A stretch of DNA of 64,000 nt, from the NCBI GenBank assembly GCA_963700475.1, contig CAVOXR010000010.1:167332-231331 (forward strand), written 5' to 3'. Source of the DNA: Prado023 sp963700475 (GTDB lineage Bacteria; Actinomycetota; Actinomycetes; S36-B12; CAIYMF01). How positions within the stretch are numbered: the stretch's first letter is position 1; every line of letters starts with the position of its first letter. Of this stretch, positions 6,566 to 15,750 are shown piece by piece. The position numbers and the translations under genes are program-made. Below the pieces are notes generated by a model, which was given only the letters and a program-made list of their open reading frames with translations, was not told the DNA's origin and searched no databases.

Positions 6566-8371
6566 TCAGGCCGGGAGCTCGGTTGGCCCGCTCCGGCGGG
6601 CAGCGCGGATCTCGGCCAGGTCGGCTGGATCCAAGGTGAGATCGACCGTGGAGTCCGCGTCCATCTCGGGGACGGCCGAGTGCCGGTCCGTATCGCCGAC
6701 CGTGGCCGGCTCCTCGACATCAGGAGCTGCCTCGGCCGGCTGGTCCACGGTGAGGTCCACCGTGACGTCCGAGTCGGCGTCATGGACCTCGGGCGTGGCC
6801 GGCCCGACGGGCTCGGGCTCATCGGTGGGCCCGGCGGGGTCGGGCTGCTCGGTGGACTCGGGCTCAGGCGTGTCGGCTGCCTCGGCCAGCGCCTCTCCAG
6901 GGACGAGCACAGCCTCGACGTCCGCGTCCGACGAGGTCTCCGCCCCCTGAGGTGCCGCCTCCGGCTCGGGAATGGCCGCCAGGACCGGGATCACGAGTGA
7001 CTCCCGGACCGGTCGGGGCTCGCGACGGGGGACAGCCCCTGCAGCCGGCTCCTCCACCTTCTCGACACTGCCTACCTGACCATCTGCGTCGATCGCCGGA
7101 TCCACGTCGGCGACTGCCACCGCGGTGGGATCTGCCAGGCCGCGCGCCTCCCGGCGCAGTCGGCGCTCCTCAGCGCGCCGCTCCGCCTGGTGCAGCTGCC
7201 AGCTCAGTCGCAGCGACTGGAACGCCGCCTCCGCGAGGAAACCCAGCAGGACCAGGCCTGCAGCAGCGGAGGCCACCGGAAGGACGCGTGGACCCACCTC
7301 AGCCAATCGCCCACCGCCCAGCGACCCGGAGGCCAGCAGGACCAACCCACCCACGAGCGCAGCGACCACGCCGGCCAGCCCGGCACCCGAGACAACGACT
7401 CCGGTCGGTGTGGGCAGGTCGCGGCCCCACCGGATCCGCCCGGCAAGGGCGCCCAGGGCGAGGGGAACCAGCATCAGCACGGGGCCCCATCCCGGAACCG
7501 TGCTTGGGATCGCCGCGAGGATGGGCAGCGCCGGAAGGGTCCCGACCTGTCCGCCGAATGCGTTGAGGGCACCCGCAGATCCGAGGTCGAAGCCCGGACC
7601 GACGACAACAGCCATTCCCCAGATGTCCAAGGTGGGCAGGCACAGCGCGCCCAGAGCGGTCAACGCCAGCTCACCGACGGGTCCCGCGTCGAGATCCGCC
7701 AGGGTGGTGGCGAGCTGCCCGAAGTGCCGAACAAGGCTCACCGTGACGAGTAGGGCGCCAACCGCGAACAGGCCGACCACTGCCGCGAGGCCGCCCATCG
7801 CGGTCCGCCAGGTGGCGTCCGACACGCGCGACCGGCTCCACGCCACGAGTTCAGCCTCACGGGCGATCCCCCAGGTGACCCCGACGAGCGCGACCATCCC
7901 GGTCCACAGGAACGCCTTCGGAGGACTCGCACCCGTCCCGGGACCAGCGGCCAGCCACGCCACGCCCGCGCCGCCGGCGCCATAGATCAGGGCGCACGCG
8001 GTCACGATGCCCACCGCCTCACCCGGCGTGGTCGACGGCAGCAGGCGGCCGGCCCACCGACCACCGCGTCTCGTGAGCAGCAGGCCGAGGAGCAGCGCCC
8101 CGAGCGGGAGGAGGGTCAGGGACCGGTCTCCGATCTCCAGCGGGACCTGGTGTGCGCCGAGCCAGACGGAACCGGCAGCGCGCCAGGCCGCTGCGGAGTC
8201 ACCCGCGGAGTTCGGGGAGACGGCCCACGCCAGCATGACCAGGCACGTCACCAGGGCCACGCCCACGAGCAACGCCCAGATCCCCGCCGCGACCCCGGCG
8301 ACGATGGGTCGCCGGGACTGCTCAGGGGCGTCGGCTTCGACGTCGAGCACCTCGGGATCGCGCACGCTCAC
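6566..8371 (-). CDS. perM: PerM-like (DUF6350) cell-division-associated membrane protein
   Basis: A protein of about 601 residues with around ten hydrophobic helices in its first two thirds and a long Pro/Glu/Asp-rich cytoplasmic tail containing loosely repeated DVTVDLT and DSTVDLTLD blocks. Actinobacterial DUF6350/PerM proteins sit next to sucCD, as here, and PerM in mycobacteria is linked to stabilising divisome components. I choose GTG 8371 because GGGGGAG lies about nine bases upstream. In-frame alternatives at 8446 and 8482 would place the hairpin at 8451-8478 in or against the coding region. It ends 18 bases from the convergent acidic-protein gene. Confidence 0.75.
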   Translation of the reverse strand: MSVRDPEVLDVEADAPEQSRRPIVAGVAAGIWALLVGVALVTCLVMLAWAVSPNSAGDSAAAWRAAGSVWLGAHQVPLEIGDRSLTLLPLGALLLGLLLTRRGGRWAGRLLPSTTPGEAVGIVTACALIYGAGGAGVAWLAAGPGTGASPPKAFLWTGMVALVGVTWGIAREAELVAWSRSRVSDATWRTAMGGLAAVVGLFAVGALLVTVSLVRHFGQLATTLADLDAGPVGELALTALGALCLPTLDIWGMAVVVGPGFDLGSAGALNAFGGQVGTLPALPILAAIPSTVPGWGPVLMLVPLALGALAGRIRWGRDLPTPTGVVVSGAGLAGVVAALVGGLVLLASGSLGGGRLAEVGPRVLPVASAAAGLVLLGFLAEAAFQSLRLSWQLHQAERRAEERRLRREARGLADPTAVAVADVDPAIDADGQVGSVEKVEEPAAGAVPRREPRPVRESLVIPVLAAIPEPEAAPQGAETSSDADVEAVLVPGEALAEAADTPEPESTEQPDPAGPTDEPEPVGPATPEVHDADSDVTVDLTVDQPAEAAPDVEEPATVGDTDRHSAVPEMDADSTVDLTLDPADLAEIRAARRSGPTELPA

Positions 8372-8450
8372 CCCGGGATTCTCCCCCACTGGAGGACCAC
8401 CCCGGTACTGACCACCCGCGTGTCGCGGCCTCGGCCGGGTGAACATGGCA

Positions 8451-8478
8451 GTGCCCCGACCGCGACTGGCCGGGGCAC
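8451..8478 (-). terminator. Hairpin downstream of sucD
   Basis: GTGCCCCG (8451-8458) pairs perfectly with CGGGGCAC (8471-8478) around a 12-base loop, 11 bases past the sucD stop. There is no U-tract, as is common in high-GC actinobacteria. It may end or attenuate sucCD transcription before perM. Confidence 0.6.
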
Positions 8479-8488
8479 TCACGCAGGG

Positions 8489-9370
8489 TCAGCGACCGAG
8501 TACCTCGCGCATCAGTCGCGCCGTCTCCGAGGGCGTCTTGCCCACCCTGACGCCGACAGCCTCGAGCGCCTCCTTCTTGGCCTCGGCGGTGCCGGAGGAG
8601 CCGGAGACGATGGCGCCCGCATGGCCCATCGTCTTGCCCTCGGGGGCCGTGAACCCGGCCACGTACCCGATCACAGGCTTGGTGACGTGCTCAGCGATGA
8701 AGGCAGCCGCGCGCTCCTCGGCGTCACCGCCGATCTCGCCGATCATCACGATCGCCTCGGTCTGTGGATCGGCCTCGAATGCCGCCAGGGCGTCGATGTG
8801 AGTGGTGCCGATGATCGGGTCCCCACCGATCCCGATGGCCGTGGAGAAGCCGATGTCGCGCAGCTCGTACATCATCTGGTACGTCAGGGTTCCGGACTTG
8901 CTGACCAGTCCGATCGGCCCCGCGCCGGAGATCGACGCCGGGATGATCCCCGCGTTGCTCACTCCTGGCGTGATGATGCCGGGGCAGTTCGGGCCGATGA
9001 TCCTGGTCGTGCCGCGGTTGACGGCGTCCTGGAAGAACGCGGCGGTGTCGTGCACCGGGACGCCCTCGGTGATGACCACCACGAGCGGCATCCCCGCGTC
9101 GATGGCCTCGGTGACCGCGCCACGCGTGCCCGCCGGCGGCACGAACACCACCGACACATTCGCGCCGGTCTCGGCCATCGCCTCGGCGACGGTGCCGAAC
9201 ACCGGGAGCTCCGCGGTCGGGAAGGCCACGGTCTGGCCGGCCTTCTTCGGGTTCACCCCGCCGACGATGTTCGATCCGGCCGCAAGCATCAGCGTGGTGT
9301 GCTTCATGCCCTCCGAGCCGGTCATCCCCTGCACGATCAGGCGCGAGTCGCCATCAAGGAAGATCGCCAT
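8489..9370 (-). CDS. sucD: Succinyl-CoA synthetase alpha subunit
   Basis: A 293-residue ADP/GDP-forming ligase subunit that interconverts succinyl-CoA and succinate with substrate-level phosphorylation in the TCA cycle. The CoA-binding Rossmann fold starts with VQGMTGSEG, followed by GGVNPKKAG and IGPNCPG. The phosphohistidine is His250 in the GHAGAIVSG motif. Length matches the family. It lies 9 bases after sucC, forming the usual sucCD operon. Confidence 0.98.
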   Translation of the reverse strand: MAIFLDGDSRLIVQGMTGSEGMKHTTLMLAAGSNIVGGVNPKKAGQTVAFPTAELPVFGTVAEAMAETGANVSVVFVPPAGTRGAVTEAIDAGMPLVVVITEGVPVHDTAAFFQDAVNRGTTRIIGPNCPGIITPGVSNAGIIPASISGAGPIGLVSKSGTLTYQMMYELRDIGFSTAIGIGGDPIIGTTHIDALAAFEADPQTEAIVMIGEIGGDAEERAAAFIAEHVTKPVIGYVAGFTAPEGKTMGHAGAIVSGSSGTAEAKKEALEAVGVRVGKTPSETARLMREVLGR

Positions 9371-9379
9371 GGTCCTACC

Positions 9380-10555
9380 TCACTTCCCTGCCGCGAGCTG
9401 CGCCGCCCGGCGGGCAGCCTCGTCCATCGTCTCGACCAGTTCCACACCGGGGATCTGGGCGTCCCGCAGGATCGCCCGGCCCTCCTCCGCCTTGTTGCCG
9501 TCGATCCGGCAGACCAGGGGCTTGTCGACCGGCTTGCCGGCCTCCTTCAGCATGGCCAGGGCCAGCTGCACGCCGTTGGCGACCTCGATGCAGGAGGTGA
9601 TGCCGCCGAACACGTTGACGAACACCGACTTCACCGAGGGATCGGTCAGCACGATGTCCAGGCCGTTGCTCATCACCTCGGCGCTCGCGCCACCGCCGAT
9701 GTCGAGGAAGTTCGCCGGACGCACGCCGCCGAACTCCTCGCCCGCGTAGGCCACGACGTCCAGGGTGGACATGACCAAGCCGGCGCCGTTTCCGATGATC
9801 CCGACCTCGCCGTCGAGCTTGACGTAGTTGAGGTCGAACGCCTTGGCGCGCAGCTCGATCGGGTCCGCGTTCGCGGTGTCCACCAGATCGACGTGCGAGG
9901 CGTGCCGGAAGTGCGCGTTCTCGTCGAGGGAGACCTTGCCGTCCAGGGCGAGCACGCGCCCGTCGGTGGTCTTCACCAACGGGTTGACCTCGACCAGCGT
10001 GGCGTCCTCCTCCACCAGCACGACCCACAGCTTCACCAGGACGTCAGCAACCGCGTCAGCGACGTCAGCCGGGAAGTTCGCGGCCGCGACGATCTCGCGC
10101 GCCTTCTCCGGCGGGCAGCCCTCGAGGGCGTCGACGCGGATCATGGCCAGCGCCTCCGGGTTGTCCTTGGCGACCTGCTCGATCTCCACCCCGCCCTCGA
10201 CCGAGGCCATGGCCAGGAAGGTCCGGTTGGCGCGGTCGAGCAGGAAGGAGACGTAGTACTCCTCGGCGATCTCGGCGGCCTCGGTCACCAGGACCTTGTG
10301 CACCGTGTGGCCCTTGATGTCCATCCCGAGGATGTCCGCGGCACGCGCGCTCGCCTCGTCCTCACCGTCGGCGAGCTTGACCCCGCCTGCCTTGCCGCGA
10401 CCGCCCACCTTCACCTGCGCCTTGACCACGACCGTCCCGCCGATGCGGCGCGCGGCCAACCGGGCAGCATCGGGCGTCTCGCAGACGGCTCCGGGGACGA
10501 CAGGCACGCCATGCTTGCCGAACAGGTGCTTGGCCTGGTACTCGTACAGATCCAC
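9380..10555 (-). CDS. sucC: Succinyl-CoA synthetase beta subunit
   Basis: A 391-residue subunit with an N-terminal ATP-grasp domain (starting YQAKHLFGKHGVPV, then VVKAQVKVGGRGKAGGVKLA) and the C-terminal subunit-interface domain with NGAGLVMSTLDVV and VFVNVFGGITSC. It supplies nucleotide and succinate binding for the SucCD complex. The start is GTG 10555 with GAGGAG six bases upstream. A TAGTGT sequence on the minus strand (10589-10594) could be its -10 box. The mutase subunit upstream on the same strand could feed succinyl-CoA into it. Confidence 0.98.
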   Translation of the reverse strand: MDLYEYQAKHLFGKHGVPVVPGAVCETPDAARLAARRIGGTVVVKAQVKVGGRGKAGGVKLADGEDEASARAADILGMDIKGHTVHKVLVTEAAEIAEEYYVSFLLDRANRTFLAMASVEGGVEIEQVAKDNPEALAMIRVDALEGCPPEKAREIVAAANFPADVADAVADVLVKLWVVLVEEDATLVEVNPLVKTTDGRVLALDGKVSLDENAHFRHASHVDLVDTANADPIELRAKAFDLNYVKLDGEVGIIGNGAGLVMSTLDVVAYAGEEFGGVRPANFLDIGGGASAEVMSNGLDIVLTDPSVKSVFVNVFGGITSCIEVANGVQLALAMLKEAGKPVDKPLVCRIDGNKAEEGRAILRDAQIPGVELVETMDEAARRAAQLAAGK

Positions 10556-10659
10556 GCGGGACTCCTCACCGACGAAGGGACGCGGACCACACTAGTTGGG
10601 CCCCTGCCCCGGCCCGACGGCCGGTACCCCGTTCCGCGACGAGCGGTGGTGATGGTGCG

Positions 10660-11073
10660 TCAGGCGGCGTGGGCGACGTTTTCCCTGACCCAGTCGACGA
10701 TCTCGTCGGTACGGGTCCCGGGGGTGAACACGTGGGCAACGCCCATCTCGTAGAGCATGGGGATGTCGCCCTCGGGGATGATCCCGCCGCCGAACACCCG
10801 GATGTCATCCGCGCCGCGCTCGTGGAGCATCTCGATGACCGACTTGAAGAGCGTCATGTGCGCGCCTGACAGGATGCTCAGGCCGATGCCGTCCGCGTCC
10901 TCTGCGATCGCCGTGGCCACGATCTGCTCCGGCGTCTGGTGCAGGCCCGTGTAGATGACCTCGATGCCGGCGTCGCGAAGAGCCCGCGCGACGACCTTCG
11001 CGCCCCGATCGTGCCCGTCCAGGCCCGGCTTGCCCACGATGACCCTGATGTGCTCGGCGTTCGGTGTGCTCAT
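10660..11073 (-). CDS. Cobalamin-binding small subunit of an acyl-CoA mutase
   Basis: A 137-residue stand-alone B12-binding domain. It carries the DxHxxG motif (Asp19-His21-Gly24), whose His replaces the lower ligand of cobalamin, followed by the SILSGAH and GGGIIPEGD loops of methylmalonyl- and isobutyryl-CoA mutases. These enzymes need a separate large catalytic subunit, which is not in this window. ATG 11073 is preferred over the upstream in-frame TTG 11079. Placement just ahead of sucC fits production of succinyl-CoA if the partner is methylmalonyl-CoA mutase; an IcmB-like role in branched acyl-CoA metabolism is the alternative. Confidence 0.88.
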   Translation of the reverse strand: MSTPNAEHIRVIVGKPGLDGHDRGAKVVARALRDAGIEVIYTGLHQTPEQIVATAIAEDADGIGLSILSGAHMTLFKSVIEMLHERGADDIRVFGGGIIPEGDIPMLYEMGVAHVFTPGTRTDEIVDWVRENVAHAA

Positions 11074-11134
11074 GGGCAAAGCGTAGCCCTGCCCGGTGGG
11101 GGCAGGTCGGGCGAGGATGCGCTACCGTGCCCGG

Positions 11135-12109
11135 GTGCCGAGCAGCAATCAGGCCCCCCATGTCCACGGAGCTCACGAACCGGGACACGGGACGGCGACC
11201 GGGGGTCGGATCCGCCGCGCGGGTCGAGCCACGAGCCGGGGGTTGCGGCGGGCCACGAGCCCTTCGGTGCTGCGGGGTTCGGCGATCGAGGTCGCGTGGA
11301 CGGCCACCCACGTCGTCACGTACCCGCTGGGTGTGCTCGAGGAGCAGGTCCGGCACCCCGAGGAGCGGCTCAACCTCGACGGGCTCGACCCGATCAAGCG
11401 CGGCCTGATCATCGGCGACGTCGAGAACGCCGGCACCCCGATCATCCTGATCCACGGGGTGGTGGACAACCGCTCGATCTTCGCCCGGATCAAGCGCGGG
11501 CTGCGCCGACGTGGGTTCGGCCGGATCATCACCCTGAACTACTCGCCCCTGACCGATGACGTGCGGGTGGTTGCCGGGCGCCTGGAGTCCCTCGTCGAGG
11601 CGGTGTGCATCGAGACCGGGTACGAGCGCGTGCACGTCATCGGCCACTCGATGGGCGGGCTGGTGGCGCGCTACTTCGTGCAGCGGATGGGCGGGGACTC
11701 GCGCGTCCACACGCTGGTCACCCTCGGCACGCCGCACCAGGGGACCGCCCCGGCGAACTTCGTGCCGCACCCCGTCGCCCGGCAGATGCGCCCCGGCTCG
11801 GACATCATGACCGAGCTCGCCGCCCCCTCACCGGGGTGCCGGACCCGGTTCGTGGCCATCTGGTCGGACCTCGACCAGATGATCATCCCGAAGTCCAACG
11901 CCCGGATCGAGCACACCGATCTCAACGCCCGCAACGTGTTCGTGCCGTGCGTGGGCCACAACTCGCTGCCGGTCGACGGCCGGGTCGTCCACGAGATCTG
12001 CACGACGCTGGCCCACGTCGACCAGGACGGCTCCACGGTCGCCGAGGGGGCGACGTCGATCGCCAGCGCGCCGAGCCGACAGGGAATCCCGCGCACGCCT
12101 CCGCGCTGA
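11135..12109 (+). CDS. Alpha/beta-hydrolase lipase or esterase
   Basis: A 324-residue hydrolase. The oxyanion strand reads ILIHGVVDNRS and the nucleophile elbow GHSMGGLVARY; GTPHQGT and an Asp/His in the last third (WSDLDQMI, VGHNSL) complete a lipase-like catalytic set. The family cleaves ester bonds of lipids or small esters. No convincing signal peptide is seen. I choose GTG 11135 because TACCGT (11123-11128) sits exactly six bases before it, a leaderless arrangement repeated elsewhere in this window; ATG 11117 is upstream of that box. It is transcribed divergently from the mutase subunit. Confidence 0.8.
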   Translation: MPSSNQAPHVHGAHEPGHGTATGGRIRRAGRATSRGLRRATSPSVLRGSAIEVAWTATHVVTYPLGVLEEQVRHPEERLNLDGLDPIKRGLIIGDVENAGTPIILIHGVVDNRSIFARIKRGLRRRGFGRIITLNYSPLTDDVRVVAGRLESLVEAVCIETGYERVHVIGHSMGGLVARYFVQRMGGDSRVHTLVTLGTPHQGTAPANFVPHPVARQMRPGSDIMTELAAPSPGCRTRFVAIWSDLDQMIIPKSNARIEHTDLNARNVFVPCVGHNSLPVDGRVVHEICTTLAHVDQDGSTVAEGATSIASAPSRQGIPRTPPR

Positions 12110-12171
12110 CTGACCCTGCACCCCACCGCCCGCACGTCCGCACCCGCCCGCACGATCTGCGTCCGTTCCAG

Positions 12172-12239
12172 GATCTGCTTCCGTTCGGCCGATCTGCTTC
12201 CGTGATTTCGGAAGCAGATCGGAGAAACGGAAGCAGATC
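12172..12239. repeat. Nested inverted repeat built from GATCTGCTTCCG units
   Basis: The unit GATCTGCTTCCG occurs at 12172 and 12191, a one-base variant at 12154, and the reverse complement CGGAAGCAGATC at 12209 and 12228. The inner arms 12189-12202 and 12209-12222 (14 bp, six-base loop) and outer arms 12172-12185 and 12226-12239 (14 bp) are both perfect and are separated by a three-base internal loop. The element lies between the convergent ends of the lipase and methyltransferase genes. It could be a bidirectional terminator, a REP/MITE-like repeat or a protein-binding site. Confidence 0.85.
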
Positions 12240-12293
12240 GCGAGGCGCGAAGCGCTTGGTGACCCGGCGACCTGCCGGGAGCGATAGGTCGCC

Positions 12294-13058
12294 CTAGCCC
12301 CGGCGTCCCGCGGAGAGGGCGTAGCCCATCAGGGTGGCCAGCTCCGGCGGGTAGGACAGCTGCGTGCGGATTGCCCCACGAACGGCCGGATCCGTGACCA
12401 CCAGGCGCAGGGCCCGACCCCAGGCGGGCACCAGCCAGCGCCACCCGACCCACTCGATCCGGCTGCGTGCCTCCGCCCCCAGAGTGATCGTGTGCACCTC
12501 GATCGCGCGTTCCACGAGCCTGGAACCCGCCCAACGGCGCCGCCATTCGGCCTGCGTCGGAAGCCACGTGCCGAGCACGTCGCCCTGGGCGGCGACTGCA
12601 GGCGGCGGGCGCTCGCCGACCCACACCGCCTCGTTCATCCCCACCCAGCCGCCCGGGCGGGTCACGCGGACGCACTCGGCGATCGCCCGGTCCTTGTCCT
12701 CCACGAACGCGATCACGGACTCCACGACGACCAGGTCGAATCGCCCGTCAGGCAGGGGCAGGTCGAGCACATCACCGTGGACGGTCGTGACCGCCCCGCC
12801 GAGCCCGGCATGCCGCGCCCTGCGCTCGGTCCACTCGAGCATCGTCGGATCGATGTCGAGCGCGGTGACCCGGTGGGCGTAGTGCCGCGCGAGGTGCACG
12901 GGGCCGACGCCGATGCCCGAGCCCACGTAGAGCACGTGGTGTGCTCGGCGGGCGTGGCACATCTCCAGCAGCCGCTCGGTGGCCGGATAGCCGCCGTTGT
13001 GCTTCGTGATGCCGATCGCCGCCTGGACGTCGAGGTAGCTGGGCTCCGCCGCGACCAT
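12294..13058 (-). CDS. Class I SAM-dependent methyltransferase
   Basis: A 254-residue Rossmann-fold methyltransferase. Motif I is LYVGSGIGVGPVHLA, motif II includes ALDIDPTMLEW, and a GDVLDLPLPDGRFDLVVV stretch forms motif IV. The C-terminal half (WRWLVPAWGRALRLV) is hydrophobic and could touch membrane or a lipid substrate. The start at ATG 13058 follows AAGGGGG at good spacing; the upstream in-frame extension has no better signal. The substrate cannot be deduced, and neither neighbour suggests a pathway. Confidence 0.82.
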   Translation of the reverse strand: MVAAEPSYLDVQAAIGITKHNGGYPATERLLEMCHARRAHHVLYVGSGIGVGPVHLARHYAHRVTALDIDPTMLEWTERRARHAGLGGAVTTVHGDVLDLPLPDGRFDLVVVESVIAFVEDKDRAIAECVRVTRPGGWVGMNEAVWVGERPPPAVAAQGDVLGTWLPTQAEWRRRWAGSRLVERAIEVHTITLGAEARSRIEWVGWRWLVPAWGRALRLVVTDPAVRGAIRTQLSYPPELATLMGYALSAGRRG

Positions 13059-13192
13059 CACCGGCCCCCTTCCGCCCGCGTGGGCGGGCATCCCCGCCCA
13101 CCTCCAGCGTAGGAGGGAGCGGTCCGCCCGAACAGGGACCAACGACCGGTCCGGGCGAGGCGCAACCGGCGACCGGCAGCGGGACAGCGCAG

Positions 13193-15697
13193 CTACAGCT
13201 TCTCGACCGGGGCGTAGCGCAGGAGGAGTCGCTTGACGCCCTCCGAGCCGAAGTCCACCGATGCCTCGGCCTTGTCCCCGGAGCCGAGCGTGCTCACGAC
13301 CGTGCCCATCCCGAACTTGGGGTGCAGGACGCGATCACCTGCCGACAGGGAGACGACCGCCCTGGCCACCGGGCTTCGCTCATACCGGTCAGCCGCCGCC
13401 GACAGGGACGGCGCCGAGCCGTATCCCCCGGCGGACGGGCCGGTGTACCGCGCCGGCTCCTCCCGCTCCCACCGGATCAGCTCGGCGGGGATGTCGGCCA
13501 GGAACCGGGACTCAGGGTTGTAGCTCGGCGCCCCCCACGCCGAGCGACTGATGGCGCGGGTGACGTAGAGCCGCTCCCGGGCTCTCGTGATGCCCACGTA
13601 GGCCAGGCGCCGCTCCTCGGACAGCTCGAAGGGGTCGGCCATCGCCCGCATGTGCGGGAACACGCCGTCCTCCATCCCACTGAGGAACACCACGGGGAAC
13701 TCCAGGCCCTTGGCGGTGTGCAGGGTCATGAGGGTGACCACGCCCTCGTGGTCGTCACCCTCGGGGATCTCGTCGGCGTCCGCGACCAGCGCCACCCGTT
13801 CGAGGAAGTCGGCCAGGGCGCCTGACCCCTCGCCGGCCTGCTCGGCATCCCGGGTGAACTCGGCGGCCACGGCCTCGAACTCCGCGACGTTCTCGGCCCG
13901 GACCTCGTCCTGGGGGTCGGTGGAGGCCTGCAGCTCGGCGAGGTAGCCGGAGCGTTCCAGGACCGCGCGCATGATGTCGGCCGGGCCAGCGCCGGAGTCC
14001 ACCACGGCGGCGAGGTCATCCAGGATCGCGACGAACGCAGCCACAACCGTGGCGCTGCGACCGGCCATCCCGGGGATCTCGTCGGCCCGGCGCAGGGCCT
14101 CGCCGAAGGTGATCCGCTGGGCCTCGGCGAACCCCGACACATAGGCCTCAGCGCGGTCGCCGATCCCCCGCTTGGGCACGTTGAGGATCCGCCGCAGGCT
14201 CACGTCGTCGGCCGGGTTGGCCACGACGCGCAGGTAGGCCAGGACATCGCGGATCTCGCGACGCTCGTAGAAGCGCGTGCCACCGACGACCTTGTAGGGC
14301 AGGCCGGTGCGGATGAACACCTCCTCCAGCGCCCGGGACTGGGCGTTGGTCCGGTAGAACACCGCGACGTCACCGGGCTTGGCAAGGCCCTTGTCGGAGA
14401 GCCTGTCGATCTCGTTGCCGACGAAGGCAGCCTCGTCATGCTCGGAGTCCGCCACGTAGCCGACGATCTGCTCACCGGCGCCGGCATCGGTCCACAGCTT
14501 CTTCGCCTGGCGGTCGGAGTTCCTCGCGATGACCGCGTTGGCCGCCGACAGGATCGTCTGGGTCGAGCGGTAGTTCTGGTCCAGGACGATCTGCCGGGCG
14601 TTGGGGAAGTCCGTGCTGAACTCCACGATGTTGCGAACAGTGGCCCCACGGAAGGCGTAGATCGACTGGTCGGAGTCACCGACAACAACGAGCTCGCCGG
14701 GGGCGATCTCCCCGCCGGGCCGGCCGACGAGCTCGGACACGAGCCGGAACTGGGCGTGGTTGGTGTCCTGGTACTCGTCGACCAGGATGTGCCGGAACCG
14801 GCGGCGGTAGTGCTCGGCGACGTCGGGGAACCCGACCATCAGCGCCACCGCGTGCCCGATCAGGTCGTCGAAGTCGACGGCCTGGGCCCGGGCAAGGCGC
14901 GTCTGGTAGGCCGTGTAGACGTCGGCCAGTGTCGCCTCGGTGTCGTTGGTGGCCTGGGAGCGGAAGGTGTCGGGGTCGACCAGCTCGTTCTTCAGGCCCG
15001 AGATCTTGTTGAGCAGCCCGCGGGGCGGCATCCGCTTGGGGTCGAGGTCCAGGTCGCGGGACACCAGCGTGACCAGCCGCAGGCTGTCGGCCTGGTCGTA
15101 GATCGAGAACGTCGACTTCATGCCCAGGCGTTCGGCCTCCCGGCGCAGGATGCGCACGCAGGCCGAATGGAAGGTGGAGACCCACATCGCGCGGGCCTTC
15201 GGCCCCACGGCCACCTCGACGCGTTCGCGCATCTCGGCAGCTGCCTTGTTCGTGAAGGTGATGGCCAGGATCTCGCCGGGTCGCGCGTCACCGGTCGCCA
15301 GCAGGTGGGCAATCCGCCGGGTGAGCACACGGGTCTTGCCCGAGCCAGCCCCGGCGACGATCAGCAGCGGCCCGCCGCGGTGCTCGACGGCCTGGCGCTG
15401 CGGCGGGTTGAGGTCCGAGACCAGGTCGACCATCTCCGCAGCCCGCTCGGCCTCGCGCTTGGCCCGCCGATCCGCCGCCGCCGCATCGGCACCCCCCTTG
15501 GCCGCGGCAACCGCGGCACGCACCATGTCCGCGGCCCGTCCGGCCTCAGTGGCGCGAGCCACGCTCCCCGCGTCCGGTTCGGGGGAGGCGGGAACGAACA
15601 GGGCGCCCTGGTCCGCCTCGCGGTCCGCCTCACGGTCCACGGAGTCGACGGGCATGGTCGTCCGCGGGAGGCGAGGCAGCAGGTCATCCGCGAGCAC
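13193..15697 (-). CDS. pcrA: ATP-dependent 3'-5' DNA helicase PcrA/UvrD
   Basis: An 834-residue superfamily 1A helicase. Walker A is GAGSGKTRVLTRRIA, Walker B VDEYQDTN, motif III VGDSDQSIYAFRGA, motif V TLHTAKGLEFPVVFLSGMEDG and motif VI YVGITRARERLY. The C-terminus (SAGDRVLHPKFGMGTVV) is the tudor-like RNA polymerase-interacting tail of PcrA. About 100 extra N-terminal residues are low complexity. It acts in nucleotide excision repair and removal of stalled polymerases. The start is GTG 15697, with TAGAAT six bases ahead indicating a leaderless mRNA. Confidence 0.97.
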   Translation of the reverse strand: MLADDLLPRLPRTTMPVDSVDREADREADQGALFVPASPEPDAGSVARATEAGRAADMVRAAVAAAKGGADAAAADRRAKREAERAAEMVDLVSDLNPPQRQAVEHRGGPLLIVAGAGSGKTRVLTRRIAHLLATGDARPGEILAITFTNKAAAEMRERVEVAVGPKARAMWVSTFHSACVRILRREAERLGMKSTFSIYDQADSLRLVTLVSRDLDLDPKRMPPRGLLNKISGLKNELVDPDTFRSQATNDTEATLADVYTAYQTRLARAQAVDFDDLIGHAVALMVGFPDVAEHYRRRFRHILVDEYQDTNHAQFRLVSELVGRPGGEIAPGELVVVGDSDQSIYAFRGATVRNIVEFSTDFPNARQIVLDQNYRSTQTILSAANAVIARNSDRQAKKLWTDAGAGEQIVGYVADSEHDEAAFVGNEIDRLSDKGLAKPGDVAVFYRTNAQSRALEEVFIRTGLPYKVVGGTRFYERREIRDVLAYLRVVANPADDVSLRRILNVPKRGIGDRAEAYVSGFAEAQRITFGEALRRADEIPGMAGRSATVVAAFVAILDDLAAVVDSGAGPADIMRAVLERSGYLAELQASTDPQDEVRAENVAEFEAVAAEFTRDAEQAGEGSGALADFLERVALVADADEIPEGDDHEGVVTLMTLHTAKGLEFPVVFLSGMEDGVFPHMRAMADPFELSEERRLAYVGITRARERLYVTRAISRSAWGAPSYNPESRFLADIPAELIRWEREEPARYTGPSAGGYGSAPSLSAAADRYERSPVARAVVSLSAGDRVLHPKFGMGTVVSTLGSGDKAEASVDFGSEGVKRLLLRYAPVEKL

Positions 15698-15703
15698 CTG
15701 TGG

Positions 15704-15709
15704 ATTCTA
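15704..15709 (-). promoter_or_regulatory. -10 box of pcrA (leaderless)
   Basis: On the minus strand the sequence is TAGAAT, a close match to the sigma-70-type TANNNT box, ending six bases before GTG 15697. Transcription would start at or next to the first base of the codon. No convincing -35 element is seen. Confidence 0.6.
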
Positions 15710-15750
15710 GGTGCCCGGGCCGACACCGCCGGGACAGGTGCCCCCGCGGG

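Noticed and set aside
8372..8482. Upstream in-frame starts for the PerM-like gene (8446, 8482)
   Set aside because: They would place a perfect hairpin in or against the coding region and lack a ribosome site, while GTG 8371 has GGGGGAG at good spacing.
8150..10753. Long plus-strand open frame opposite sucD and sucC
   Set aside because: Shadow of the sucCD coding sequences; no recognisable motif and no start signal.
12172..12239. CRISPR array or transposon end
   Set aside because: Repeats are short, adjacent and palindromic with no regular spacers, and there is no transposase, target duplication or cas gene.
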